Origin: Mytilus galloprovincialis
Lineage: Eukaryota > Mollusca > Bivalvia > Mytilida > Mytilidae
Direction: 5' to 3'
DNA: 64,000 nucleotides
Assembly: GCF_965363235.1 (NCBI RefSeq)
Contig: NC_134846.1
Span: 3,415,001-3,479,000, forward strand
The position numbers and the translations under genes are program-made. The notes beneath the pieces were generated by a model. It was given only the letters and a program-made list of their open reading frames with translations. It had not been told where the DNA came from and did not search any database. Shown piece after piece: positions 46,986-60,100 of this stretch; position 1 is the stretch's first letter, and each line of letters opens with the position of its first letter.

Positions 46986-47770
46986 ACCTTAGGAGAGGTG
47001 TTGCTGATGGAGGTTGGACACATATCTATTAGTTCAACTGAAGCACCTCAGTACAACACCAACTTACTAGTATTCTGATTTCATTTGAATGTATAAATGG
47101 TAATTTTCGACATTAAGCACTCACTAAACTCAGTTTTTCGTTTGAAGTACCAATAGTAGATAAGTAGTTTTCTTCCAAACTTGATCACTTAACACCTTAA
47201 ATAGAAGATGGAACCCCTAACATGGCATTGTAGTTAACCAAATGTCTTTCACTGAACTATAATTCACAGGCGGAGCTTATGGAGTAAAATGACTCATACA
47301 CCGATCTTGTTGTTTTTTCTACAAGCACAACCACTTTCTATCATGCGATTTTGCATACTTAGTTTGACAACGTTTTATACGGAATAGTCACAGACATTGA
47401 GTCATGAATTCATTTGATATCGATCTTAGTTTACATAAAGTAATAAGAGTAAAGGTACTGTTTAATATATAAAACTATTAGGATTGAGCTAGTAATGATA
47501 AAAACAAGGATGAAACAATATAGAAATATTGTATTGCAAAATATCTGTCACTTAAAAAGTTATCCGTAAATGATTCCCATATTATCGCTTGTCGAAAAGT
47601 TATTTTGCAAGGCAAAAATTAACAAGAAAACCCGTTGCAGAACTGATGCGAATAGTGACTTCAAATTAAGATTTTCATCGTTTTAAGTAGACTCTACTTG
47701 TCTCTGGTGTGGAGTGTGTAATGTGTTTTCTAAATGTCGGCAATTTTCTTAAAAAAGAGATATAAAATTG
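46986..47770. other. Intergenic, upstream of the P450 gene
   Basis: AT-rich, no supported gene. It may contain promoter sequence of the P450 gene, though a family N copy stands between. Confidence 0.35.
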
Positions 47771-48066
47771 AGAATGGAAATGGGGAATATGTCAAAGAGA
47801 CAACAACCCGACCAAAGAACTGTTACAGACAACAGCCGAAGGCCACCAATGGGTCTTCAACGCAGCGAGAAAATACCGCACTTGAAGGTGGGCCTCAGCT
47901 GGCTCCTAAATAAAATTGTGTACTAGTTCAGTGAAAATGCACGTCCAACTTAACTCCAAAACATATACATGTAAATGAACTAAAATTAAAAAAACCCATA
48001 CAAGACTAACAAAGGCCAGAGGCTCCTGACTTGGGACAGGCGCAAAAATGCGGAGGGGTTAAACAT
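47771..48066 (+). repeat. Family N dispersed repeat directly upstream of the P450 gene
   Basis: ATGTCAAAGAGACAACAACC, CAGCCGAAGGCCACCAATGG, GTCTTCAACGCAGCG, TCCAACTTAACTCCAAAACA and GAGGCTCCTGACTTGGGACA in order. It ends about 120 bp before the chosen start codon. Confidence 0.85.
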
Positions 48067-48185
48067 GTTAAAACATAAACATTTGTTTACACATGGTTAA
48101 GGACTGGCAAACAAAAAGCATCCCCATCTTTTATTATACCAAGGATTTTTTCTATAATAAACAGCTTTTGAATATAATTCCAGAT

Positions 48186-51100
48186 ATGATGAATGTGCAC
48201 AGAATTCTTCAGCCAAGTTCAAAGTTTATAAAGGGCTTAACAGTACAGTGCTATTCATGTCGTACTTCCACAACCATTGCAGATGCCAGAAATGAACCAC
48301 CGCTATCTGCGGATGTTAAACCATTCAATCAAGTCCCTGGGCCTCGAGGACTTTATAACATACCTTACCTTGGCGCGGCATTACATTTTAAACCTTTTAG
48401 TAAGTATACGGATGGAGTGTAATATCTTTGCACATGGTATTTTAAATATTGTTTTGAGACCGAGATAGGTTTTGATACGACATATTTAAAATTGAAATAT
48501 TAATCTGTGATGCAGTAGGACAACAGGATGTGCCTTTTTGGCCAAAATGTGATTCGGCGGCGCTCAGTAGTCAAACAATGGCCGCCATTACGTATTGACA
48601 ACGTCGTTGGGTGAAGCGTATCACTTATCCTGGTTCCCGGTACTACGATTCAGGTATTAGCTGATAGCCATACGCTATATTGGTATATGTGTAACATACT
48701 GAATATTGCGATCGGGAACCAGTCTACGTATCACTGAGCACCGAAATCCTTACTCAGTCGCTTCCAGTTATCCTATTAACGTGTCAATATTGGTACATAT
48801 GAAAATCAGCTCAATGACGATAATCACTTAGGGACATACATGTATGTCAGGTGAAGTTTTCGTATGGCTAGTCGAATTTTTATCGAAGTTGATTTGATAT
48901 CAAATTGAATAAATATAACCGGTCAACAGTAAGTATATCTTGTTTCGATAATCAAATTTCATATATAATAGATATAAGAAGATGTGGTATGATCAGTGCT
49001 AATAAGACAACTCTCCATCCAAGTCACAATTTATAAACGTAAACCATTATAGATCAAAGTACGGTCTTCAAAACGGAAACTTGGCTAACACCAATCTAAT
49101 TAAAAACCGATCTCTCATCGCTCCTGTTTCTGATATGTCGCGTGGGAGATCTAACGAAACCGGCTTTGAGGTCACATGTGAGTGAACTAAAAGTCATGAA
49201 TTTATAAAGATATGCAAATGAGTTGACGACCTATTAATAAGCCAATCAAAAAAGTTTATGAATTATTATGACTGACGATTTCGTCGTAAATAAAATGAGT
49301 TACATCCCTTTGCCTTACGTTAAACTTCCAAGATCGTGGAAGACTCAATTTCATTGGTCGAAAAAGACACACCTACGAGGTCACTCACATGTGACCTCAA
49401 AGCGGGGTTTCGTTTAACTTAGATCTCCCACGCGACATATCAGAAACAGGAGCGATGAGAGATCGGTTTTTAATTAGCGACATATCAGAAACAGGAGCGA
49501 TGAGAGATCGGTTTTTAATTAGATTGGGCTAACACCGACCAGCAAGCTATAAAAGGCCGCAAAAATGACAAGTGTAAAACCATTCAAACGGGAAAACCAA
49601 CGGTCTAATCTATATAAAACTTGAAACGAGAAATATGTATGAACCACATAAACAAAGACAACCACTGAACACCAGGTTCCTGACTTAGGACAGTTGAAAA
49701 AAAATGCAGTGGGTTTAAACGTTTTAATGTACAACCTTCACTCTTATCTGAAACAATAGTGTAACATCACAACATAGTAAGACACACTATATAAAATATC
49801 AATTGAAATTGCTTAAATTAACTGAATCAAACGACATATTAACACAAACGTTAAGTGAATATACACTGAACGAATAAATTTGATCTATAATTCAATGTTA
49901 ATACAAAATCAATCAAATAAGGGATGAAATGTTAAACAATTTCAGAAACACAACCATAACCTTGAACAAAATGGCCGCCAAATAGAATAATATACACATG
50001 ACATTATATATATAATGAGGATCATATGTTCAAGAAGGTAACGAAAGAGTTTTAGCTTTGCATAATTGATAGTATGGGTCATTTGAAGAACAGAAATATA
50101 TTTTCCTTTTTTATATCTGCTAAACAATCATCATTGTACATTGACCGCAGAAATTGTATTTAAAAAACCCCCAACATTTCAACAATTTATGATTCGTTTC
50201 ATAAAAAATAAAATGATTTGTTATCTTTTATTTATAGGTAAATATCAACCAGGTGATGTCAATATTGTACTGGACAACTTAAAACAAAAATACGGGGATA
50301 TATACAAGATACAATTTGGACCAAACAAGATGGTAATCCTAAGTCACCCAGACTATGCTAAAACCGTCCTTCAAGCACATTATGAGCAGCATGAGAAGAT
50401 TGGTTTTGATATAAGTAACATTTTTCATAAGAGAACTAAAACCACAAAGGGAATGGTTTTACTGTAAGTATGACGTTAATGTTGAGAATCATATGGAACA
50501 TATCATGTCTTCTTTTTGTTTTTTTTGCATCTACAGAAAACCCTAAATGCGCGAAACTGCGGATCAATATCTAAAACTTAAATCAAAACAGAAAATCTGG
50601 CACCTACAAACTCACAAAATACCATCAGATATTAAGTAACGATAAAAATAAAAAATTGAACTTGGAACAAAAACTATGCAGCAAACCACTCCATCCACAG
50701 TATCAGATATGTCAACTATTGACCAATGAAATGCGATGTGAGAAAGTTTGTTTTTGTGACACCAAAAAGTATGTTACGATATAAATCAAGTTGTTGATGA
50801 AGATGATGATATGATTATGGATAAACATGGCAAATGTCACATGCATATCAGGACGAGAACTTGTTAATGTGTCACTGATATAAGCCTGGTTTTAACGAAC
50901 TTACTTGCTCACAAGGTTACCTAGACCCGGACGCATGGTTTGAATCCGAACTGTTTAGTCGTTGGTGGTCTTGCTCCTAATGCCGCGTTCATAGCGCGGA
51001 AACGCAGCAAATTACAACTTAACCTTTGACCTAACCGAGTCATGATACTTTTACGCTGACGTAATATTCATTGTCCTTCATTTTCCGCTGTTATATTAGA

Positions 51101-54100
51101 CTGCTTTATTTATTTTGCGGTTTTTTATTTTGTAGACAATTATTTCCTGCAAATGGCTGTATTTTGCATTGCAGAATATTCATTTGTATCCTTTTTAGGC
51201 AACTTATTCGTTTTCATTTCTTACCCAGGCCAGCATATTCATTTCACAACTCTTAATCCAATCAGAGAACCAAATGGTCGTCCCCTTGATGATGGGTAAT
51301 TTTTGACGTCCTGGATATACAAGAATTATTTTCCACTTGACGTACATCAAGCAAAATAGAATTATTATTGATTTTTTTCTCATCATTTTATAGAAATGGA
51401 CAAGAATGGGCAGAACGAAGAAAACCAGCACAGGAGAAAATGTTACGTCCAGCCGTTGTAGCTAGTTATGTCCCCTTAATCGAATCGGTTACAGACGATT
51501 TCATAAAAGTGTTACGAAAGAAAACTAAAGTTGACGATCTTCTCTATGAACTTCTAAACTACACAACTGAAAGTAGGTAAAATATACACAGTATTGTGTT
51601 GATTGTTTAAAGTTTTAAGTGTGGTCTATTCTTATTATTTTCCATACTAGTAAGTAAAAGAGAGGCGAAAGATACCAAAGTGAATTTCAAACTCGCGAGC
51701 CGAGCCGAAAACAAACTTACGATGTCATTGAGTTAAAACAAAAGACGAGTGTCGTAAATCGATTAGTATGGAACTTGGTCAATGGTTGTCATATATATAA
51801 AGGCTTTTGAAGTTGTTTGGTTTGTAAATAGGAGTAATTTGGTATAAATAGCCGATCTTTAATAGTTTCTGGTGAATCCATTTACCAATTTTCTAGACAA
51901 TCAAAAGTTTGAAATATTAAGTAGACACTTTTTTGATGTTGATGTTGTTTGCTGACTTCTATGTGTCTATTGGTAATGGCGTTGGGTTGCAGCCATATTC
52001 CCTAGATCCCCTTTTAAAGTTATTTATAAAAAAAGAAGATGTGGTATGATTGCCAATGAGACAACTATTCACAAGTGACCAAATCCCATAGAAGTTCAAA
52101 CTATAGGCCACCGTACGGCCTTCCACAATGAGCAAATCCCATACCGCATAGTCAGCTATAAAAGACCCAAAATGACAAATATAAAACAATTCAAACATAA
52201 AAACTAACGGCCTAGTTTATGTACAAAACAGAACAAAAGACACATGATGATATACAGCAACAAACACTAAATTATAGGCTCTTGACTTGGGACAGACATA
52301 TACACAATGTGACAGGATTAAACTAGTTTGTTGTCACTAAACCCTCCCGTAACCTGGGACACTGGTGTAACAGTACAATATAAGAACAAACCATAAACAT
52401 GAGTTGAAAAGGGCTTAACTCATCAAATCGATGCGAAGCGGAAAAAACATATAAAAAACACACACCGGACGTGGCATTGTTTTAAAGCATCCCCACAACA
52501 ACAAAAAAAAAAGACACTCAGAGATCTTAGAATACTCGCAGTTACTGACAGCTAGTTCCAAGCCAATAACAAATAATAACAAAATTATGCATCTAAGACT
52601 AAAACATCAATCAGTTCACACCCAACATCCAATGGATTTTTTTTAATACGTCATTAACAGTCAGGGAAAAGAAAGATACATGTATCGATAGATTGTAGAT
52701 CCACAAATGTTCATATGTATATAAAAATAACAATTAGCTTATTTTTATCTTCATACTCAACATTGACTTTAGATATTTTTTTGTTTACCGTTACTGAATA
52801 CATCTTAGATGAAGTAAGTTGAACAGCTTTGAGGCATTTCGGAAAATCCAAAGCAAATAGAATTTATGTTCTCTCTAGTGCCGAACGTAAGTATACTATA
52901 GAATAGAAAAAGGCAATATTATTAAACCGAGAGTTCCAAATGGTGAAGCTGAAATCATCCCTTCGTAAGTTTTACGGACGCCATCACCAGTTGGTTGACC
53001 GTTATTGAATATCCGTTCTCGTACCCTTTTCCCGAATGTGAACTACCGAATTAAGACTGATTAGTGGGTTTGTACTAACATGAGTAACATGACGAATGCC
53101 ACATGTGGAGCAGAATCTGTTTACCCTTCCGGAGCACCTAATATCACCCACAGTTTTTGGTTGGGTTTATGTTGCTCAGTCTTTAGTTTTCTATGTTTTA
53201 TTTTGTGTACTATTGTTTGTTTGTTAGGTTTTTTTTAGCCATGGCGTTGTTAGTTTATTTTCAACTTAGGAGTTTGAATGTCCTTCTGGTACCTTTCGCC
53301 TCTCTTTTATTCAAATATATAGTTTTCTGCTCTTTGGTTGGGTTATTTTCGTTTTGACACATTTCCCGTTTCCATTCTTTATTCTATAACAATGGAATAT
53401 TTCTTTGAGTAATAATACTTATTGATATTTTTCAGGTGTAGGGATGTTGACCCTTAATAAAAGACTAGGCTGCTTAGATACTGAAAAGAACACGCCAGCA
53501 GTTGTAGCATCAATTATACGAAATGTGCTTGATATGTTCCAAGAAGCTTTGTTTATGCCATTTAAATCTTATTTGTACTTTAGAACACCATTTTATAAAC
53601 GATTCGAGGAAAATATGCTTACATTTGGCGAGTAAGTGTTTTGTATAGTTTATAGTCAAGCAATTCACATTATAAATAGAAGTAAGAAGATGTGATATGA
53701 GTGCCAATCAGACAACTTTCCATCCATGTCACAATGTGTAAAAAATAAACAATTATAGGTCAAAGTATGGCCTTCAACACGGAGCCTTAGCTCACACCGA
53801 ACAGCAAGCTATAAAGGGTCCCAAATGACAAATGTAAACAATACAAACAGGAAAACCAACGGCCTTCAACACGGAGCCTTAGCTCACACCGAACAGCAAG
53901 CTATAAAGGGTCCCAAAATGACAAATGTAAAACAATACAAACAGGAAAACCAACGGCCTAATCTACATAAAAACACGAGAAACACTTATGAACCACAAAA
54001 ACCAACGACAGCCACTGAACAACAAACTTAGGACAGGTGCAAACACATGTAGCGGGTTTAAACGTTTTAACACGCCCCAACCTTCACCTGAAATTGAAAC

Positions 54101-57100
54101 AGAAGTGTAACATTACAACATAGAAAGACACTTTATAAGATATCAATTGAAATGGCTTAACTCGATCGATCAAAATGACATATCATAATTAACAAAAACA
54201 AGTAAACATACACTGAAAAAATAAATTTGACCATGACACAATATAAATACAATTTAAAAAAAAAGGGGGGATGTAAAATAATGTCAAAAAGACAACTCTA
54301 ACCTTGGACAAAACGGCGTTTAATAAGATTACGTACACAGGTAAATCTAAATATAATTATTTTGTTTTTAGGAGTAAGGAAATATCTTTAACAAAATAAA
54401 TTTGATGTTCTTAGTACCAATTGTTCATGAAATTCATCAAAGATGTCAGGCGTTAAACCTGCGAAGCATGTTTTGTTTAAGAATCATCAGTAACTGTGGC
54501 ACTCAAACCTAACAGTTGGAAGGCCACATTGATTACAAAGAGACAGAACACACGTCTTACAATTAGACGCCAGACACACGTTGTGTCTGCTAGACTCATC
54601 AGTGAAGCTCGAATCACATAAATGCAAAGTACAAAATACGCATTAAAATTTATCAGGTTGAAAGATTATATCATCAATTTAAACACAAAAATTGTTTTTA
54701 CAGAATAGTAAATGCTGAGCTAGCATTACAAAAAGATTTCTTGACAAAATTACAACACGAAGGTAAACTGGATGAATATCTTGAAAAAGAACCGAACTTT
54801 ATGTACTCTTTACTTTCCGATAGCAGAGTAACAGATGATCAAGTTAACAGTATTGTTATGGACTTATTTGGTGCAGGTATTGACTCGGTAAGTTCGGTCA
54901 GGACATGACTAAACTTATTAAACTGTTTCTGTTAAATTCGGATTCCCCTGCAATATAATTACGGAGATATAATAATTAAATAGAATTATTATAGACATAA
55001 TAATTAAATAGAATTATTATGTAATAACTTCCAACATTCATGAATTTCTCTATTTAGCATAAATTAACAGAGCTCAAGGGTACCTCAAAATAATTATGTG
55101 CAGAATGTACTGTCGTATTCTCTGGGCAATCTGATGACCGTACTTTGACCTTTTATACACTGTGACTTTGATGGAAAGTTGTCTCATTGACACTCATACC
55201 AAATCATTTTATATATATATATGAATTGTGTGACTTAAAAACCGAGTTTTTATGATACGATGTGGGTTGCAATCGAAGATATCGCATGTTGTCTTCATAA
55301 AATTTGACGTCACAATCACAGTACTGATTGCGGTCTATGTCTCATTCATTTATCTTAGATAAAAAGTAATATTTGAGATCGCACTGAACAGGCATGCGCA
55401 TTAAATATTTGTCATTAAACCAACGCCAATCAATCATTCAGTATATTAAAGATTTGAAAAGTTGATACATTCCATTATTCTTTATCTGTTAACACCATAT
55501 GATGTTTGCGACAAACAACAAAATTAATGTTGACCATGAACATATCATTATCTTTAAAAATAAATAGAAATGGCTAAATAGCAAAAAAGATCAAAGCTTG
55601 GTATAATCTAAACTTAAATGTTTTTTTGCATGCAGTCTGAGAACATTTTTTTCAACGTCTCATTGTTTCATTGATGTCATTTTATTTGAAAACTTGAGAA
55701 TTTGGAAGCAATATCACAATATCATTAATATGGATGTTCGAGGAATTTTCATGTAAAATTCATAGATCTGATAAGTATTATGTTGAAACAAATCATTCAA
55801 AAATCGATGAAACCAGAATTTTGGAGATACAAATAAAATCAAATCAAATTAATTTGACAATTTAAAAAATAATTCTGATAAATAAAAATAACAGTTTATA
55901 AGATATTTGCGTCCGAAGCCCTTTTCAAAATTTATTTTTACTTTCATCAAAAACGCTCACACATAAACCTGAAATCAATTGAATACTTGAATTATATGAC
56001 CACACAGAACCAACAAGAAAAGCCTTAGCCATCAAAGGTCATGTTTGCAACTTTGTCAATTATACAATTTGAAAGTAATTTGTTATTTTACTTCTTGCCA
56101 TTGTAGAGTGCCAATACACTGGTGTTTTTATTATATCTATTAGCTGTCAACCAGGACAAGCAAAGTAGTCTGTTTGAAGAAATAAAAAAAGTTGTTGGTA
56201 ATAGCCAAACATTGACAAAGGAACACCTTGCTAACATGTCGTACGTGAAAGCATGTCTAAAAGAATCTCATAGGTATACTAATCGTATTTATCCTGCAAT
56301 CAGCCTTATATTGTACAAATAACAGGTATACAAATAATATTTTGCTTTATTTGTACATGTACAAATACAATCTCCTGTAGTCTGTTTCCCGGCCGTTATT
56401 GAAATTCTTTATATTTGTATATTCCGAAGGCATACTGAATGTTTTACGGAGGGGACCAATCTTAATCTCCTGTTACCCGCTTTGACGTTGAGCAAGCGGT
56501 AAGACGGGTATTTCTTTCTTGGTAACAGTTCATTTTGGGGTCCTCATTGCGGTCCGCGTTTCAACTATGTCAATTTCTTTGAAAAATCAAAAGCAATAAT
56601 TTCGATATGAACAGCTGATCTCAAGTACTGGGTGTAAATTTTAGGATAAAAACAATATATGTACATTGTCGGAAAATATAGAATAAATTTGTACTCGCTA
56701 CGAAACAGGAGAAAATCTCGACAGAGCCTCGCTTTTCATCATGTTTCTAAAGCAGGTAAAAATAAATTATATATTTTCCAACAATGTACATGATATTGTA
56801 TATTTATCCGAGTAAAAGAATAGCAAAATATGACGAATGTGTGAAAACGGACAGATTTTGACAAGTAATTGAATTTGTGATATATGTATTTTGGCATTTT
56901 TTATTTCTTTGGCTTTATTTGAAATATAATATTTTGCACTCTTTGAAATTATTACTACGCCTTGGAAGTTTTAGACTGCATTTGCAAGTACACAAAGTCG
57001 ATAAGATATGTTTATAGCACTGGGGCTATTAATATATAGCATACTTTACCAGCATTAGCTTCAATCGTAGACCTAATGGGTCTGTAAGTGACATTTACCT

Positions 57101-60100
57101 GCTCGTATTGTAAATGCTTATCTTACAAAATCCAAACAATTTGACAGGGATGATACTATTACGCCTTGGAAGTTTTAGACTGCACTTGTAAGAAAACAAA
57201 GTCGTTAAGGTAATGTTTACAGCACTCGATCTATTAATAGCGTAATAGAACAGCATTAGCTTCATTTGTAGACCTAATGGACCTGTAAGTGATATATACC
57301 TGCTCGTGTATTTAAGGCTAAGCCTACAAAATCTTAACAATTTGACAGAACAGATTTTCATTTTTAAGTTTGATTTTATGTCCGTCAATGTTTTCCTTTT
57401 ATTGCAGCATAATTATATTGTATTTGTTGGTTTCTTCAATTTCTTGATATAGTCCAATCAGAGTCACGATTAATGACATCATGCATGCTGTTTCCATAGT
57501 TCGGCGTCCTTAAGGTCAAATTGAACAAACCAAAACTATACCTAACACCTTCAGTAAATACTCACCAATGCAAAGATACCATGCTTAAAAATTAGCATGC
57601 CATACTCGCCATACACGCTTTTCTTCTACACAAGGCTAATCAGTGGCAATGTAATAAAAAAAAGATGCAATGTAAAATTATATCGGAGAATTAAAGTACG
57701 GTTTAATGTATTAACTTTTCCATATCATTTTTTAAAATGTTATTTTGTTCTACAGGGTGATCTTTCCAACTTCAGGAGGATTAGCACGTGTTATAGAATC
57801 AGATTTAGTAATTGGAGGGTATCGGTTACCTAAGGACGTAAGCTAATATCTAATATCACATGAAGTGCTCGATAGACTTGATTACATACAATTAAATCAG
57901 GAATCTGTAATTCACTGGTTGTCGTTTGTTTTTCGTTCATTTTTTTACATAAATGAGGCCGTTAGTTTTCTCGTTTGAATTGTTTTACATTGTCTTATCG
58001 GGGCTTTTTATAGCTGACTATGCGGTATGGGCTTTGCTCATTGTTGAAGGCCGTACGGTGACCTATAGTTGTTAATGTGTTTGGTCTTTTGTGGATAGTT
58101 GTCTCATTGGCAATCATACCACATCTTCTTTTTTATAATTAAATGTTTTGACAGTCGTACATGTTGTAAGTACTAAACTTAGCACGCATCATATGTCTAT
58201 TGTTAAAAATCCTGAAGGTATATAGATATAGGAAGATGTGGTATGAGCGCCAATGAGACAACTCTCCAACTAAGTCACAATTTATAAAAGTAAACCATTA
58301 TAGGTCAAGGTAAGGCCTTCAACACGGAGCCTTGGCTCACACCGAACCGCAAGCTATAAAGGGCTCCAAAAATTACTAGTGTAAAACAATTCAAACGGGT
58401 CAACCAACGGTCTAATCTATATAAAAACGAGAAACGAGAAACACGTATGAACTACATAAACAGACGACAACTACTGTACCTCAGATTCCTGACTTATGAC
58501 AGGTGCAAACATTTGCAGATGCATATTGAACATTTAAGATCTGTTTGTATCATTCGGTTCTGCCATATTGACGTATTTCATAGACTCTCCTTATTGCTTA
58601 GAGATTTTAAAAACAGTAAAAAGGGGAAATACAAAGGGGAGAATAAAAAAAACCATATGACGAAAAAAGAAGAAGACAAAACCATGACTTAAAAGATGAA
58701 AACCGAAAAGACAATAGTCAACCAATCACATTACAGAAAGGTAATGATTTAGTAACCTCCCCTCCCAAGAAAAACCAGACACAAACTAAATTGCTCCAGA
58801 AAGGTAGGCAGTATTTCGTAATAAACTAGTGACATCCCTCGTGTTGATCATGGCAAGTAAAAAAATAGGTGATATGCCGCCGAGTACGGGAAAAAGTAAA
58901 ATAACAAAAATACCGAACTCCGAGGAAAATTCAAAACGGGAAAGTCCATAGTCAAATGGCAAAATCAAAAGCTCAAACACATCAAACGAATGGATAACAA
59001 CTGTCATATTCCTGACAACATTTTCTCATGCCGAAAATGGTGGATTGTAGCTACTACATGTAGAACACAGATTTCATTTGATATTTAAAATTTGCTGGCG
59101 AGAAATGTAAAATTGCATTTAAAAGTTTAACATTGAAAGTTGAATGTCATATTCTTAAATTGCTGCAGACACTTAGCAGATCAAATCCCAGACTTGAAGC
59201 GGACTTTACCGTGTGTCATGCATGTCACTTGTATAATTGTATAAGTAACGACAGGGGACTGTAATTTAAGCAAACCAATCCCTTGGTACTTATAAGGAAG
59301 TAAAAGTAGATAAAAAACTGATGAACCTATGTGAAAGTTTAACAACCTGACATATCATTGATTTGTGCACTAAATAAGCTAACCCACGCATAGTTATTGG
59401 GTTTTCAACACTTGCCGCCACTATTGTGATTTGAAGAAATTTTAGCTGAAATAAGCTGTTGGTTTGGCTACATGTACATATTCTATTTGGTAATACATAG
59501 GTACTTGGATAGCTTTAGTACAAATGTAATGCTCGTAATGTGACAGTGACCGTCTGTCATTGTTGTTTTAAGGTGCATTCACGTTCGAATCGACTTTATT
59601 TTGTAGACTTGGAATTAAAATTCAAATTACGTGGTTTTTTGTCTGTCGACTGCCGACAAAAAATCTAGATAAATTATATTAAAAACAGTTTTTAATATCA
59701 TATACACTTTACTTGCCAAAAAAAAAAGTCAAAACATCAAAATGATGTATTATTATTTATGATAAAATAAAGGCAACAGTAGTTTATTGTTGTTTAAATC
59801 TCATTAAGAAGATGCACATTAAAGCATGCATCATCTGCCATGCAAATCAACTCTCACATGGCTATTATGGTATTGAATGATCTAAAACTCGAAAACACAT
59901 GTGGCTATTGAGTTGCAACACATTCGCTGTAGACATAAGGTAAATCAACGTGTTTTCTTTTGCAGACATTAATGATCATCAATATGAGTTCTATGTCAGC
60001 AGACGATCGGTTTTTCTCACAACCGACCGAGTTTCTTCCAGAAAGATGGCTGCGGAATACAACCGATGAACTAGCAAAGAGCAAGGAATTTCTATTTGCA

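Noticed and set aside
48093-48185. Upstream Met as the P450 start
   Set aside because: It adds 31 residues without presequence character; the Met-Met at 48186 fits the mitochondrial targeting peptide better. It cannot be excluded.
51571-51580. Alternative donor AG|GTAAAA for P450 exon 3
   Set aside because: It would break the phase with exon 4; the donor at 51573 gives the expected TESVG reading.
52780-52890. Possible extra P450 exon in intron 3
   Set aside because: Exons 3 and 4 already join in phase with family-typical sequence, and this stretch has stops in the required frame.
53825-54031. 68-residue plus-strand frame with internal repeats
   Set aside because: It translates the duplicated block of a family M copy.
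58447-58692. 81-residue plus-strand frame
   Set aside because: Begins inside a family M copy and ends in lysine-rich low-complexity sequence.
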